Origin: Hydrocarboniphaga effusa AP103
Lineage (GTDB): Bacteria; Pseudomonadota; Gammaproteobacteria; Nevskiales; Nevskiaceae
Length of the DNA: 64,000 nt
Reading direction: 5' to 3'
Assembly: GCF_000271305.1 (NCBI RefSeq)
Contig: NZ_AKGD01000004.1
Coordinates: 496,001-560,000 of the forward strand
The translations under genes and the position numbers were made by a program. The notes under the pieces are model-generated. The model did no database searches. It was not told the DNA's origin and worked only from the letters and a program-made list of their open reading frames with translations. The stretch's first letter is position 1, and the number at the start of each line of letters is the position of its first letter. Below, piece after piece: positions 27,062-36,096 of the stretch.

Positions 27062-27829
27062 TCAGAGCTCGAAGACTTCGCCGCGCCGCAGGTGCCGATA
27101 GCGCCAGCCCGCGAACAGCTGCCGGCACTGCTGCTCGATGCGCAGCTCGCTGCCGGGCTTGTGGTGCGTGAGCAGCAACTCGGGCCGATGGCGCAGGCCG
27201 GCGAGTTCGGCCGCGAGCCGGCTCGGGGTGAAATGGCGCGAGGCCTCGCCGAGCTCGGAATCCTCGTCCGGAAACGCGGCCTCGATCATCAGCAGGTCGA
27301 GCCGCGGCAGGCCGTTCAGATACTCGATGAAGTTCGATCCGGCTCCGGTATCACCGCTGAAGGCGAAGACGCCGGCGGGCGATTCGAGTGAATAGCCAAC
27401 TGCCGGCACCGTATGCGCGACCTCGAACGCGGTCAGCATCAGGCCGTCATGCAGTGCTTGCGGCTGCCGGGACTGCAGCGGCAACTCGACCAGCATGGCC
27501 CGATCGACGCTCGGCAGCTGGAAGAAATCGGGCCAGATCACCCAGTTGAACAGGTGCCTGCGGATCGCGGCGAGCGTGGCTTCGAGCGCGCTGATCCGGA
27601 TCGGACGATCGATCAGGCCGAACAGATTGTCGGCCATGAACGCCAGGCCGCAGATGTGATCCAGATGCGAGTGCGTCAGAAAGATGCGTTCGATGCGGCG
27701 CATCTGGGCCAGCGACAAGTCCTCGACACCGGAGCCCGCATCGATGAGCAGGCGATCGTCGATGAGCAGGCTGGTCGTGCGCAGACCGGGGCCCACTCCG
27801 CCGCTGCAGCCGAGGATCTGGATACGCAT
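27062..27829 (-). CDS. MBL-fold hydrolase resembling class II cyclic-nucleotide phosphodiesterases
   Basis: A 255-residue metallo-beta-lactamase-fold protein. The zinc motif HSHLDH, the DTGAGSNF stretch and a late THH are present. Overall pattern (IQILGCSGG, LLIDAGSGVEDL, THSHLDHICGLAFMADN) resembles PDE1-type class II cAMP phosphodiesterases and RNase Z relatives; the RNase Z exosite arm is not evident. ATG 27829 begins at the beta-strand expected of the fold, so the 40-residue upstream extension is rejected. Either a cyclic-nucleotide or another phosphoester substrate is possible. Confidence 0.75.
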   Translation of the reverse strand: MRIQILGCSGGVGPGLRTTSLLIDDRLLIDAGSGVEDLSLAQMRRIERIFLTHSHLDHICGLAFMADNLFGLIDRPIRISALEATLAAIRRHLFNWVIWPDFFQLPSVDRAMLVELPLQSRQPQALHDGLMLTAFEVAHTVPAVGYSLESPAGVFAFSGDTGAGSNFIEYLNGLPRLDLLMIEAAFPDEDSELGEASRHFTPSRLAAELAGLRHRPELLLTHHKPGSELRIEQQCRQLFAGWRYRHLRRGEVFEL

Positions 27830-28007
27830 TCGCCTCCGATGCTTGCGGACGCCGCGCCGCAATCCGGCCGATGCTAGCACGGCGATTTTCGGCTTCCGCC
27901 GAGGCGCATCGCGCGCTCGTGACGCGCTTCGAAGCCGATGCGCAGGCAAGCAGTCGCGAAATCGGCGCCCCTGCGCCTCGCCATGCGAATGCTATTCTTT
28001 CTCAGCT

Positions 28008-28799
28008 ATGTCCAACCCCAACCTTCTGGTCGCGATCGCAGCTCTGGTCAGCTATGCGGTCGCCGGCGTGCTCGCCTGGCGCAACCGCGCCGAGCTGCCA
28101 TGGGTGGCGCTGGCCGCGATCGCCCTTCACGCGGGCTCGCTGTTCGCGCAGCTGTTCCAGGACGGCTCGCTGCGCATCGGCGTCACCGAGGCACTATCGC
28201 TGTTCGCCTGGCAATCGGCCTCGCTGTTGTGGATGTTCAGCTGGCGCGAGCCGGTGTCGATCAATGGCGTGGTGGTCTATCCGCTCGCCGGCGCCTTCGC
28301 GGTCTGGGCGGCGCTGTTCCCGGCCCCGATCACCGATGTCGATCCGCTCAAGTGGCAGGTGGGGCTGCATATCCTGATTTCGCTGCTGTCGGCCGGCGTG
28401 TTGACGCTCGCGGCCGTTCAGGCGGTGGCGCTCGCGATCCAGGACCGGCTGCTGCACCAGCATGCGGTGGCTTCGCTGTCGCGCCTGCCGCCGCTGCAAC
28501 TCATGGAGCGACTGCTGTTCCAGATGGTGGCGATCGGCTTCGTGCTGCTGTCGCTGACGCTGCTGTCGGGCTTCTGGTTCATCGACAACTGGCTGGCCCA
28601 GCATCTGGCGCACAAGACGGTGCTCTCGATCGTCGCCTGGCTGGTGTTCGGCGTGCTGCTCTGGGGCCGCTGGAAATACGGCTGGCGTGGGCGCATCGCC
28701 ATCCGCTGGGCGCTGTCGGGCTACGGAATCCTGCTGCTCGCCTATTTCGGCACCAAGCTGATTCTCGAGCTTGTGCTGCAAAAACATTGGGTTCCCTAG
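28008..28799 (+). CDS. ypjD: CcsA/HemX-like inner-membrane protein (YpjD family)
   Basis: A 263-residue protein with about eight hydrophobic helices and little else, matching the cytochrome c assembly CcsA/YpjD family. The C-terminal LLWGRWKYGWRGRIAIRW segment corresponds to the conserved Trp-rich end of the family. In E. coli ypjD lies beside ffh and yfjD, as here. Recent naming links such proteins to Mg2+ homeostasis (CorE) rather than cytochromes; which applies here cannot be told. ATG 28008 is preferred over 27684, which overlaps the MBL gene. Confidence 0.85.
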   Translation: MSNPNLLVAIAALVSYAVAGVLAWRNRAELPWVALAAIALHAGSLFAQLFQDGSLRIGVTEALSLFAWQSASLLWMFSWREPVSINGVVVYPLAGAFAVWAALFPAPITDVDPLKWQVGLHILISLLSAGVLTLAAVQAVALAIQDRLLHQHAVASLSRLPPLQLMERLLFQMVAIGFVLLSLTLLSGFWFIDNWLAQHLAHKTVLSIVAWLVFGVLLWGRWKYGWRGRIAIRWALSGYGILLLAYFGTKLILELVLQKHWVP

Positions 28800-28879
28800 C
28801 GTTCTTGAAGCACGCCGGGTTGACAGGGTCGCATTCGCCCCCGTAACTAGGCTTCGACTTTGGGAACACCGTCCTTCGC

Positions 28880-30169
28880 TTGAACGATCTCCCGCTGGCC
28901 GTCCTGATCGCGGCCCTTCTGGTTTGCATGCTCGTCTCGGGTTTCTTCTCGGGCTCCGAAACCGGCTTGATGACCCTCAACCGCTACCGGCTGCGCCACC
29001 GCGCCCAGCAGGGCGAGCGCGGAGCCCGCATGGCGCAGGATCTGCTGCGCCGGCCGGACCGGCTGATCGGGCTGATCCTGCTGCTCAACAATGTGGCGCA
29101 GGCGCTGATCCCGATGCTGCTCATGGCGATCACCCTGCGCGCCACCGGCGACGCCGAGACCGCGATCATCGTCGCCACCGCCGCGACGGCCCTGCTGATC
29201 TTCGTGTTCTCGGAATCGATGCCCAAGACGCTCGGCGCCCTGCACCCGGAGCGCATCGCGATTCCGGCGGCTTATCTGTACTGGCCGCTGCTGCGCGTGC
29301 TGGGCTGGTTCATCGACATCGTCAACATCGTCGGCAACCGCGTGCTGCGGATGTTCGGGGTCACACCAGAAGATGCGGCCCAGCATTCGCTGTCGGTGGA
29401 GGAACTGCGAACGGTCGTCGCCGAAGCCGGGGCGATGATCCCGCAGCGCCACCAGAAGATGCTGCTGTCGATCCTCGATCTCGAACACAGCACGGTCGAG
29501 GACATCATGGTGCCGAGACAGGACATCGTCGGCCTCGACCTGTCGGAACCCTGGGCGCTCGTACGCGCGCAGATCATCGAGTCCGAGCACACCCAGCTGC
29601 CGGTCTACCACGGCTCGGTCGACGACCTGCTCGGCATCGTGCACCTGCGCCGGCTCATGCGCCTGGCCGCCGAGGACCAGCTCGATCAGCAGACCCTGCA
29701 GCAGTTCGTCCGCGAGCCCTATTTCGTGCCCGAAGGCACGCCGCTGAACCAGCAGTTGCTCAACTTCCAGAGCCAGCGCCAGCGCATGGGCTTCGTCGTC
29801 GACGAATACGGCGACATTCGTGGCCTGGTCACGCTCGACGACATCCTCGAGGAAGTGATCGGTGAGTTCACTTCCGGCAACGGCCAGCGTGCGATCAATG
29901 TGCACGCCGAGTCCGGCGGCAGCTACCGCGTCGGCGGCTCGGTGACCCTGCGCAGCCTCAATCGCAGCCTGGGCTGGACGCTGCCGCTCGACGGCCCCAA
30001 GACCGTCAACGGCCTGGTCATGGAGCGGCTCGAGCAGATTCCCCAACCGGGCCGGCAGCTCGAAATCGACGGCTATCTGTTCGAGATCACCGAGATGCAG
30101 GCCAACGCGATCAAGAACGCCCGCATCACGCCGTGTGGCGGTCCATCGGTTTCGCCGATCGCCGCGTAA
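28880..30169 (+). CDS. CNNM/CorB-type transporter with DUF21, CBS pair and CorC_HlyC domains
   Basis: A 429-residue inner-membrane protein of the Mg2+/Co2+-linked CNNM family. DUF21 membrane domain (about 1-190) has SGFFSGSETGLMTLNRYRLRH and ESMPKTLGALHPE. A CBS pair spans about 210-340 (VEDIMVPRQDIVGLD, LPVYHGSVDDLLGIVHLR), then a CorC_HlyC domain with NGLVMERLEQIPQPGRQLEIDGY. The start is TTG at 28880, which puts FSGSET at the distance from the N-terminus that I remember for E. coli YfjD. Clustered with ypjD and ffh. Confidence 0.9.
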   Translation: MNDLPLAVLIAALLVCMLVSGFFSGSETGLMTLNRYRLRHRAQQGERGARMAQDLLRRPDRLIGLILLLNNVAQALIPMLLMAITLRATGDAETAIIVATAATALLIFVFSESMPKTLGALHPERIAIPAAYLYWPLLRVLGWFIDIVNIVGNRVLRMFGVTPEDAAQHSLSVEELRTVVAEAGAMIPQRHQKMLLSILDLEHSTVEDIMVPRQDIVGLDLSEPWALVRAQIIESEHTQLPVYHGSVDDLLGIVHLRRLMRLAAEDQLDQQTLQQFVREPYFVPEGTPLNQQLLNFQSQRQRMGFVVDEYGDIRGLVTLDDILEEVIGEFTSGNGQRAINVHAESGGSYRVGGSVTLRSLNRSLGWTLPLDGPKTVNGLVMERLEQIPQPGRQLEIDGYLFEITEMQANAIKNARITPCGGPSVSPIAA

Positions 30170-30382
30170 GGCAGCACCGATCAGGTGGCGGCAGAACGCG
30201 ACAGCTGTAGCGCCCCTCGACCTTCGGAGGCGTGAACTGGGGTGGTGATTGAATTATCATTGCGAGCTAAGTCACTGACCTGACTTGCTCGGAGCCAGCA
30301 CCATCCCAGCACCATAGAAGGGCTTGCACCTGCCCAGTGCCGCCCTTCATCCGTTCTTCCCTACACCGGACAAACTGAGACC

Positions 30383-32977
30383 ATGTTGCAAGCCTATCGC
30401 CAACACCTTGCCGAGCGCGCCGCTCTCGGCATTCCGCCGCTGTCGCTGTCTGCCCAGCAGACCGCCGAAGTGATCGAACTGATCAAGAATCCGCCGGCCG
30501 GCGAAGAGGCTTTCCTCGTGGATCTGCTCACGCACCGCGTTCCGCCGGGCGTGGACGACGCGGCCAAGGTCAAGGCCTCGTTCCTGACCGCGGTCGCCGA
30601 CGGCGAGCTCAAGGTCAGCCTGATCTCGCGCGCCAAAGCCACCGAACTGCTCGGCACGATGGTCGGCGGCTACAACGTCAAGCCGCTGATCGACCTGCTC
30701 GGCGACGCCGAAGTGGGCACCGTCGCGGCCGAGGCGCTCAAGAAGACGCTGCTGATGTTCGACTTCTTCCACGATGTCGCCGAACTCGCCAAGGCCGGCA
30801 ACGCCAACGCCAAGTCGGTCATCCAGTCCTGGGCCGACGCCGAGTGGTTCACGAGCCGCCCGAAAGTCGCCGACAAGATCACCGTCACCGTGTTCAAGGT
30901 CCCCGGCGAAACCAACACCGACGACCTGTCCCCCGCCCCGGATGCCTGGAGCCGCCCGGACATCCCCCTGCACTACCTCGCCATGCTCAAGAACCTGCGT
31001 TCCGACGCGGCGTTCCAGCCCGAGGAAGACGGCAAGCGCGGCCCGATCCAGTTCATCGAAGACCTCAAGAAGAAGGGCAACCTCGTCGCCTACGTCGGTG
31101 ACGTGGTCGGCACCGGCTCCTCGCGCAAGTCCGCCACCAACTCGGTGATCTGGGCCACCGGCGAAGACATTCCGTTCGTGCCGAACAAGCGCTTCGGCGG
31201 CGTGACGCTCGGCGGCAAGATCGCCCCCATCTTCTTCAACACGCAGGAAGATTCCGGCTCGCTGCCGATCGAAGTCGACGTCTCCAACTTCGAAATGGGC
31301 GATGTCATCGACGTCTATCCGTACCAGGGCAAGATCGAGAAGAACGGCGCGGTCGCCGCCACCTTCGAACTCAAGAGTCAGGTGCTGCTCGACGAAGTGC
31401 AGGCCGGCGGCCGCATCAACCTCATCATCGGCCGCTCGCTGACCGGCAAGGCCCGCGAATTCCTCGGCCTGCCCGCCTCGACGCTGTTCCGCCTGCCGCA
31501 GTCGCCGGCGGCTTCGACCAAGGGCTTCACGCTCGCGCAGAAGATGGTCGGCCGCGCGGTCGGCCTGCCGGAAGGCCAGGGCGTGCGCCCGGGCACCTAC
31601 TGCGAACCGAAGATGACCACGGTCGGCAGCCAGGACACCACCGGCCCGATGACGCGCGACGAACTCAAGGACCTGGCCTGCCTGGGCTTTTCGGCCGACC
31701 TCGTCATGCAGTCGTTCTGCCACACCGCCGCCTATCCCAAGCCCGTCGACGTCAAGACGCATCGCGAACTGCCCGCCTTCATCAGCAACCGCGGCGGCGT
31801 CGCCCTGCGTCCGGGCGATGGCGTGATCCACTCCTGGCTCAACCGCCTGCTGCTGCCCGACACCGTCGGCACCGGCGGCGACTCGCACACGCGCTTCCCG
31901 ATCGGCATCAGCTTCCCGGCCGGCTCGGGCCTGGTCGCCTTCGGCGCCGCCACCGGCGTGATGCCGCTCGACATGCCCGAATCGGTGCTGGTTCGCTTCA
32001 AGGGCCAGATGCAGCCCGGCGTGACCCTGCGCGACCTCGTCCACGCGATCCCGCTTTATGCGATCAAGGCCGGTCTGCTGACCGTCGCCAAGGCCGGCAA
32101 GAAGAACATCTTCTCGGGCCGCGTCCTCGAAATCGAAGGTCTGCCGGATCTCAAGGTCGAACAGGCGTTCGAACTGTCCGACGCCTCGGCCGAGCGCTCC
32201 GCCGCCGGCTGCACGATCAAGCTCAACCAGGCTCCGGTGATCGAGTACATGAACTCGAACATCGTGCTCATGAAGAACATGATCGCCGACGGTTACAAGG
32301 ATGCGCGCACGCTCGAGCGCCGCATCAAGGCGATGGAAGCCTGGCTCGCCGCGCCGAACCTCATGGAAGCCGACAAGGACGCCGAATACGCGGCCGTCAT
32401 CGAGATCGATCTCGCCGACATCAAGGAGCCGATCGTCTGCTGCCCGAACGATCCGGACGACGCCAAGTTCCTGTCCGAAGTGGCCGGCACCAAGATCGAC
32501 GAAGCCTTCATCGGCTCGTGCATGACCAACATCGGCCACTTCCGTGCCGCCGGCAAGGTGCTCGAAGGCAAGAAGGACATTCCGGTTCGCCTGTGGGTCG
32601 CTCCGCCGACCAAGATGGATGCGGCCGAACTCACCAAGGAAGGCGTCTACAACACCTTCGGCACGGCCGGTGCGCGCACCGAAATGCCGGGCTGCTCGCT
32701 GTGCATGGGCAACCAGGCGCAGATCAAGGAAGGCAGCACCGCCATTTCGACCTCGACCCGCAACTTCCCCAATCGCCTGGGCAAGAACACCAACGTGTTC
32801 CTGGGCTCGGCGGAACTCGCGGCGGTGGCCTCCAAGCTCGGTCGCCTGCCGACCGTCGAGGAGTATCTGGCCGAGACCGGCGTGATCACCAAGAACGCCG
32901 ACAAGATCTACAAGTACCTCAACTTCAACCAGATCGAGGAATACGCCGAGACGGCGAAGTCGGTGTCGGTCGCTTAA
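30383..32977 (+). CDS. acnB: Aconitate hydratase B
   Basis: TCA-cycle 4Fe-4S enzyme interconverting citrate and isocitrate. At 864 residues it has the AcnB domain order: N-terminal HEAT-like domain (MLQAYRQHLAERAALGIPPLSL), the swivel domain next (ETNTDDLSPAPDAWSRPDIP), then the catalytic core. Cluster cysteines appear in SCMTNIGHFR and PGCSLCMGNQAQ; DSHTRFPIGISFPAGSG is the substrate region. It is separated from acnA by a terminator. A 213-bp gap upstream holds its promoter, which I could not assign firmly. Confidence 0.97.
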   Translation: MLQAYRQHLAERAALGIPPLSLSAQQTAEVIELIKNPPAGEEAFLVDLLTHRVPPGVDDAAKVKASFLTAVADGELKVSLISRAKATELLGTMVGGYNVKPLIDLLGDAEVGTVAAEALKKTLLMFDFFHDVAELAKAGNANAKSVIQSWADAEWFTSRPKVADKITVTVFKVPGETNTDDLSPAPDAWSRPDIPLHYLAMLKNLRSDAAFQPEEDGKRGPIQFIEDLKKKGNLVAYVGDVVGTGSSRKSATNSVIWATGEDIPFVPNKRFGGVTLGGKIAPIFFNTQEDSGSLPIEVDVSNFEMGDVIDVYPYQGKIEKNGAVAATFELKSQVLLDEVQAGGRINLIIGRSLTGKAREFLGLPASTLFRLPQSPAASTKGFTLAQKMVGRAVGLPEGQGVRPGTYCEPKMTTVGSQDTTGPMTRDELKDLACLGFSADLVMQSFCHTAAYPKPVDVKTHRELPAFISNRGGVALRPGDGVIHSWLNRLLLPDTVGTGGDSHTRFPIGISFPAGSGLVAFGAATGVMPLDMPESVLVRFKGQMQPGVTLRDLVHAIPLYAIKAGLLTVAKAGKKNIFSGRVLEIEGLPDLKVEQAFELSDASAERSAAGCTIKLNQAPVIEYMNSNIVLMKNMIADGYKDARTLERRIKAMEAWLAAPNLMEADKDAEYAAVIEIDLADIKEPIVCCPNDPDDAKFLSEVAGTKIDEAFIGSCMTNIGHFRAAGKVLEGKKDIPVRLWVAPPTKMDAAELTKEGVYNTFGTAGARTEMPGCSLCMGNQAQIKEGSTAISTSTRNFPNRLGKNTNVFLGSAELAAVASKLGRLPTVEEYLAETGVITKNADKIYKYLNFNQIEEYAETAKSVSVA

Positions 32978-33051
32978 AAGGCCTTCGCCGAAATGACACT
33001 CCACCGGCACCGCGCAGTTCAGGCCGTGTCGGGACGGTGGAGTCATCATGC

Positions 33052-33084
33052 AGCCCGCCGGCGCGAGCCGGCGGGCTTTTTTTT
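33052..33084 (+). terminator. Intrinsic terminator after acnB
   Basis: AGCCCGCCGGC-GCGA-GCCGGCGGGCT, an 11-bp perfect stem with a GNRA loop, followed by eight T. A second, bulged hairpin (ATGACACTCCACCG with CGGTGGAGTCAT) lies just upstream. The rest of the 251-bp acnB-acnA gap shows no ORF. Confidence 0.95.
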
Positions 33085-33228
33085 GCCCGCGAGGTCCAGC
33101 GCAAGCGAGCCACCTTGCTTGCGTTCAAGACAACCTCATCGTAATCGGGCCAGGATTCGCCCCGTTCCATCTGCCACCGCGCCTCGGGCCGTGCTCGCCG
33201 CGCCGCGGAAGCCACAAGGAGATTTGCC

Positions 33229-35895
33229 ATGACGGACAGCTTCAAGACCAAGGCCCAGCTCAAGGTCGGTTCCAAGACCTACACGTACTACAACCTCAAG
33301 GCACTGGAGCCGCAGTTCAAGCTGTCGCGTCTGCCGTATTCGATCAAGGTGCTGCTCGAACAGCTGCTGCGCCACGAGGACGGCGTCAACACCACCAAGA
33401 CCGACATCGAGGCGCTCGCCGGCGCCGACTTCAAGGCGCTGCCGAACAAGGACATCAATTTCACGCCCGCGCGCGTGGTGCTGCAGGACTTCACGGGCGT
33501 TCCATGCGTGGTCGATCTCGCGGCGATGCGCGATGCGATGAAGTCGCTCGGCGGCGACATGGGCAAGGTCAACCCGCTGTGCCCGGTCGAACTCGTGATC
33601 GACCACTCGGTCATGATCGACCACTACGGCAGCAAGGAAGCGCTCGACCTCAACGCCAAGATCGAATTCAAGCGCAACGAGGAACGCTACAACTTCCTGC
33701 GCTGGGGCCAGGAAGCGCTGCAGAACTTCAAGGCGGTGCCGCCCGACACGGGCATCGTCCATCAGGTCAACATCGAATATCTCGCGCGCGTCGTCTTCGA
33801 AAACGACGACGGCGTGCTCTACCCGGACAGCTGCTTCGGCACCGACAGCCACACGACGATGGTCAACGGCATCGGCGTGCTCGGCTGGGGCGTCGGCGGC
33901 ATCGAAGCCGAGGCCGCGATGCTCGGCCAGCCCTCGTCGATGCTGATCCCCGAAGTGATCGGCGTACGCGTGACCGGCAAGCTCGCCGAAGGCGCGACCG
34001 CGACCGACCTCGTGCTGACCGTCACCGAGCTGCTGCGCAAGCGCGGCGTGGTCGAGAAGTTCGTCGAATTCTTCGGCCCGGCGATCGCGAACCTGTCGGC
34101 CTCCGACCGCAACACCATCGGCAACATGGCGCCCGAGTACGGCGCCACCTGCGGCATCTTCCCGATCGACGTCGAGACCCTGAACTACCTGCGCCTGACC
34201 GGCCGCAGCGAAGAGCACATCGCCGTCGTCGAGGCCTACGCCAAGGCGCAGGGCATGTGGTGGACGCCCGAGCAGCCCGAGGCCGAATACACCGACGTGC
34301 TGCACCTGGACCTCGGCAGCATCAAGCCCAGCCTCGCAGGACCGAAGCGGCCGCAGGACCGCGTGCTGCTGACCGACGTGAAGGCCAACTTCCGCAAGGC
34401 TTTCGAGGCCGAGCAGAAGGCGCGTCCGTCCAAGGGACCGGCCAAGGTCCACCACAAGGACCAGGACTTCGAGCTCAAGGACGGCGCGGTGGTGATCGCG
34501 GCGATCACGTCCTGCACCAACACGTCGAACCCGAACGTGCTGATCGGCGCCGGCCTGCTCGCCCAGAAGGCGCGCGCGCTGGGCCTGAAGAGCAAGCCCT
34601 GGGTCAAGACTTCGCTCGCCCCAGGCTCGCTCGCGGTGACCGAATACCTCAAGAAAGCCAATCTGCTCGAAGACCTCGAACACCTGGGCTTCTTCGTGAG
34701 CGCCTACGGCTGCACGACCTGCATCGGCAACTCGGGCCCGCTCGACGAGCCGATCGGCAAGGCGATCAACGACAACACGCTGAGCGTGTCGGCGGTGCTG
34801 TCGGGCAACCGCAACTTCGAAGGCCGCGTCCACCAGGACGTGCGCATGAACTACCTCGCCTCGCCGCCGCTGGTCGTCGCCTACGCGATCGCCGGCAGCA
34901 CCGACATCGATCTCTCGTCCGAGCCGCTCGGCAAGGGCAGCAATGGCCAGGACGTGTTCCTCAAGGACATCTGGCCGAGCAACGCGGAGATCCAGGCGGT
35001 GGTCGCCAAGGCCGTCACGAGCGAGCTGTTCAAGAAGAGCTATGCCGACGTGCTCAAGGGCGACGAGCGCTGGCAGTCGATCCGCGTCACCCGGTCCGAG
35101 ACCTACCCGTGGAATCCGAAGTCCACCTACATCGCCAACCCGCCCTACTTCGTCGGCATGACCAAGACGCCGCCGGGCATTCCGACCATCCAGGGGGCGC
35201 GCGTGCTCGCGGTGCTCGGCGACTCGATCACCACCGACCACATCAGCCCGGCCGGTGACATCAAGAAGGACGGCCCCGCCGGCAAGTTCCTCGAAGCGCA
35301 CGGCGTCGCCAAGGCCGATTTCAACAGCTTCGGCAGCCGCCGCGGCAACCACGAGATCATGATGCGCGGGACCTTCGCCAATACCCGCATCAGGAACCAG
35401 ATGACGCCCGGCGTGGAAGGCGGCGTCTCGAAGTACATCGGCAAGGACGGCCAGGCCGGCCCGGTCGAGCCGATCTACGACGTGGCGATGAAGCACGTCG
35501 CCGACGGTACGCCGCAGGTGGTGCTGGCCGGCAAGGAATACGGCACGGGCTCGTCGCGCGACTGGGCCGCCAAGGGCACCATCCTGCTTGGCGTCAAGGC
35601 GGTGATTTCGGAGAGCTTCGAGCGCATCCACCGCTCCAACCTGGTCGGCATGGGCGTACTGCCGCTGAACTTCGTCAACGGCGAATCGGCGCAGAGCCTG
35701 GGCCTGGACGGCACCGAAGTGTTCGATTTCGACGGTCTGGTCAATGGCGCCACCGAAGTCTCGGTCACCGCGACCAAGGCCGACGGCAGCAAGGTCCAGT
35801 TCAAGGCCAAGGTCCGCATCAACACGCCCAAGGAATGGGAGTACTACGAAAACGGCGGCGTGCTGCAGTACATGCTCAGGCAGATGGCAGCCTGA
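33229..35895 (+). CDS. acnA: Aconitate hydratase A
   Basis: An 888-residue monomeric aconitase of the AcnA/IRP1 type. Substrate and cluster motifs are intact: DSCFGTDSHTTMVNGIGVLG, SCTNTSNPNVLIGAG and GCTTCIGNSGPL, plus a C-terminal swivel domain with VLAGKEYGTGSSRDWAAKG and ERIHRSNLVGMGVLPL. In Xanthomonas the equivalent gene, rpfA, adjoins acnB and affects virulence factor production and iron handling; the tandem here supports the same lineage. A GGAG site lies 9 bases upstream of the ATG (CAAGGAGATTTGCC). Confidence 0.97.
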   Translation: MTDSFKTKAQLKVGSKTYTYYNLKALEPQFKLSRLPYSIKVLLEQLLRHEDGVNTTKTDIEALAGADFKALPNKDINFTPARVVLQDFTGVPCVVDLAAMRDAMKSLGGDMGKVNPLCPVELVIDHSVMIDHYGSKEALDLNAKIEFKRNEERYNFLRWGQEALQNFKAVPPDTGIVHQVNIEYLARVVFENDDGVLYPDSCFGTDSHTTMVNGIGVLGWGVGGIEAEAAMLGQPSSMLIPEVIGVRVTGKLAEGATATDLVLTVTELLRKRGVVEKFVEFFGPAIANLSASDRNTIGNMAPEYGATCGIFPIDVETLNYLRLTGRSEEHIAVVEAYAKAQGMWWTPEQPEAEYTDVLHLDLGSIKPSLAGPKRPQDRVLLTDVKANFRKAFEAEQKARPSKGPAKVHHKDQDFELKDGAVVIAAITSCTNTSNPNVLIGAGLLAQKARALGLKSKPWVKTSLAPGSLAVTEYLKKANLLEDLEHLGFFVSAYGCTTCIGNSGPLDEPIGKAINDNTLSVSAVLSGNRNFEGRVHQDVRMNYLASPPLVVAYAIAGSTDIDLSSEPLGKGSNGQDVFLKDIWPSNAEIQAVVAKAVTSELFKKSYADVLKGDERWQSIRVTRSETYPWNPKSTYIANPPYFVGMTKTPPGIPTIQGARVLAVLGDSITTDHISPAGDIKKDGPAGKFLEAHGVAKADFNSFGSRRGNHEIMMRGTFANTRIRNQMTPGVEGGVSKYIGKDGQAGPVEPIYDVAMKHVADGTPQVVLAGKEYGTGSSRDWAAKGTILLGVKAVISESFERIHRSNLVGMGVLPLNFVNGESAQSLGLDGTEVFDFDGLVNGATEVSVTATKADGSKVQFKAKVRINTPKEWEYYENGGVLQYMLRQMAA

Positions 35896-36037
35896 GCCCC
35901 CGACGAGGGGCGACGCGCGCGGGGATCGGAGGGATCAGCGAAGGCTGCCAGCGAGCGACCAAGCGAGTCTCTCCGATTCTCGCGAAATCATGGAGCGAGC
36001 GGCGCCTGCCGCGGATCGGCTTCACCTCGACGACCAG

Positions 36038-36064
36038 AAAAAAGCGGCTTAGGCCGCTTTTTTC
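36038..36064 (+). terminator. Intrinsic terminator after acnA
   Basis: AAAAAAGCGGC-TTAG-GCCGCTTTTTT, an 11-bp stem ending in a T-run, about 140 bp past the acnA stop. It is symmetric enough to work on both strands. Confidence 0.9.
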
Positions 36065-36096
36065 TTGCCTGCTAGACTTCGCGCCATTCTGCCGTC

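Noticed and set aside
30240..30270. A Fur-box-like sequence (TGAATTATCATTG) upstream of acnB
   Set aside because: Only half of the inverted-repeat consensus is matched, so it is not enough to claim iron control.
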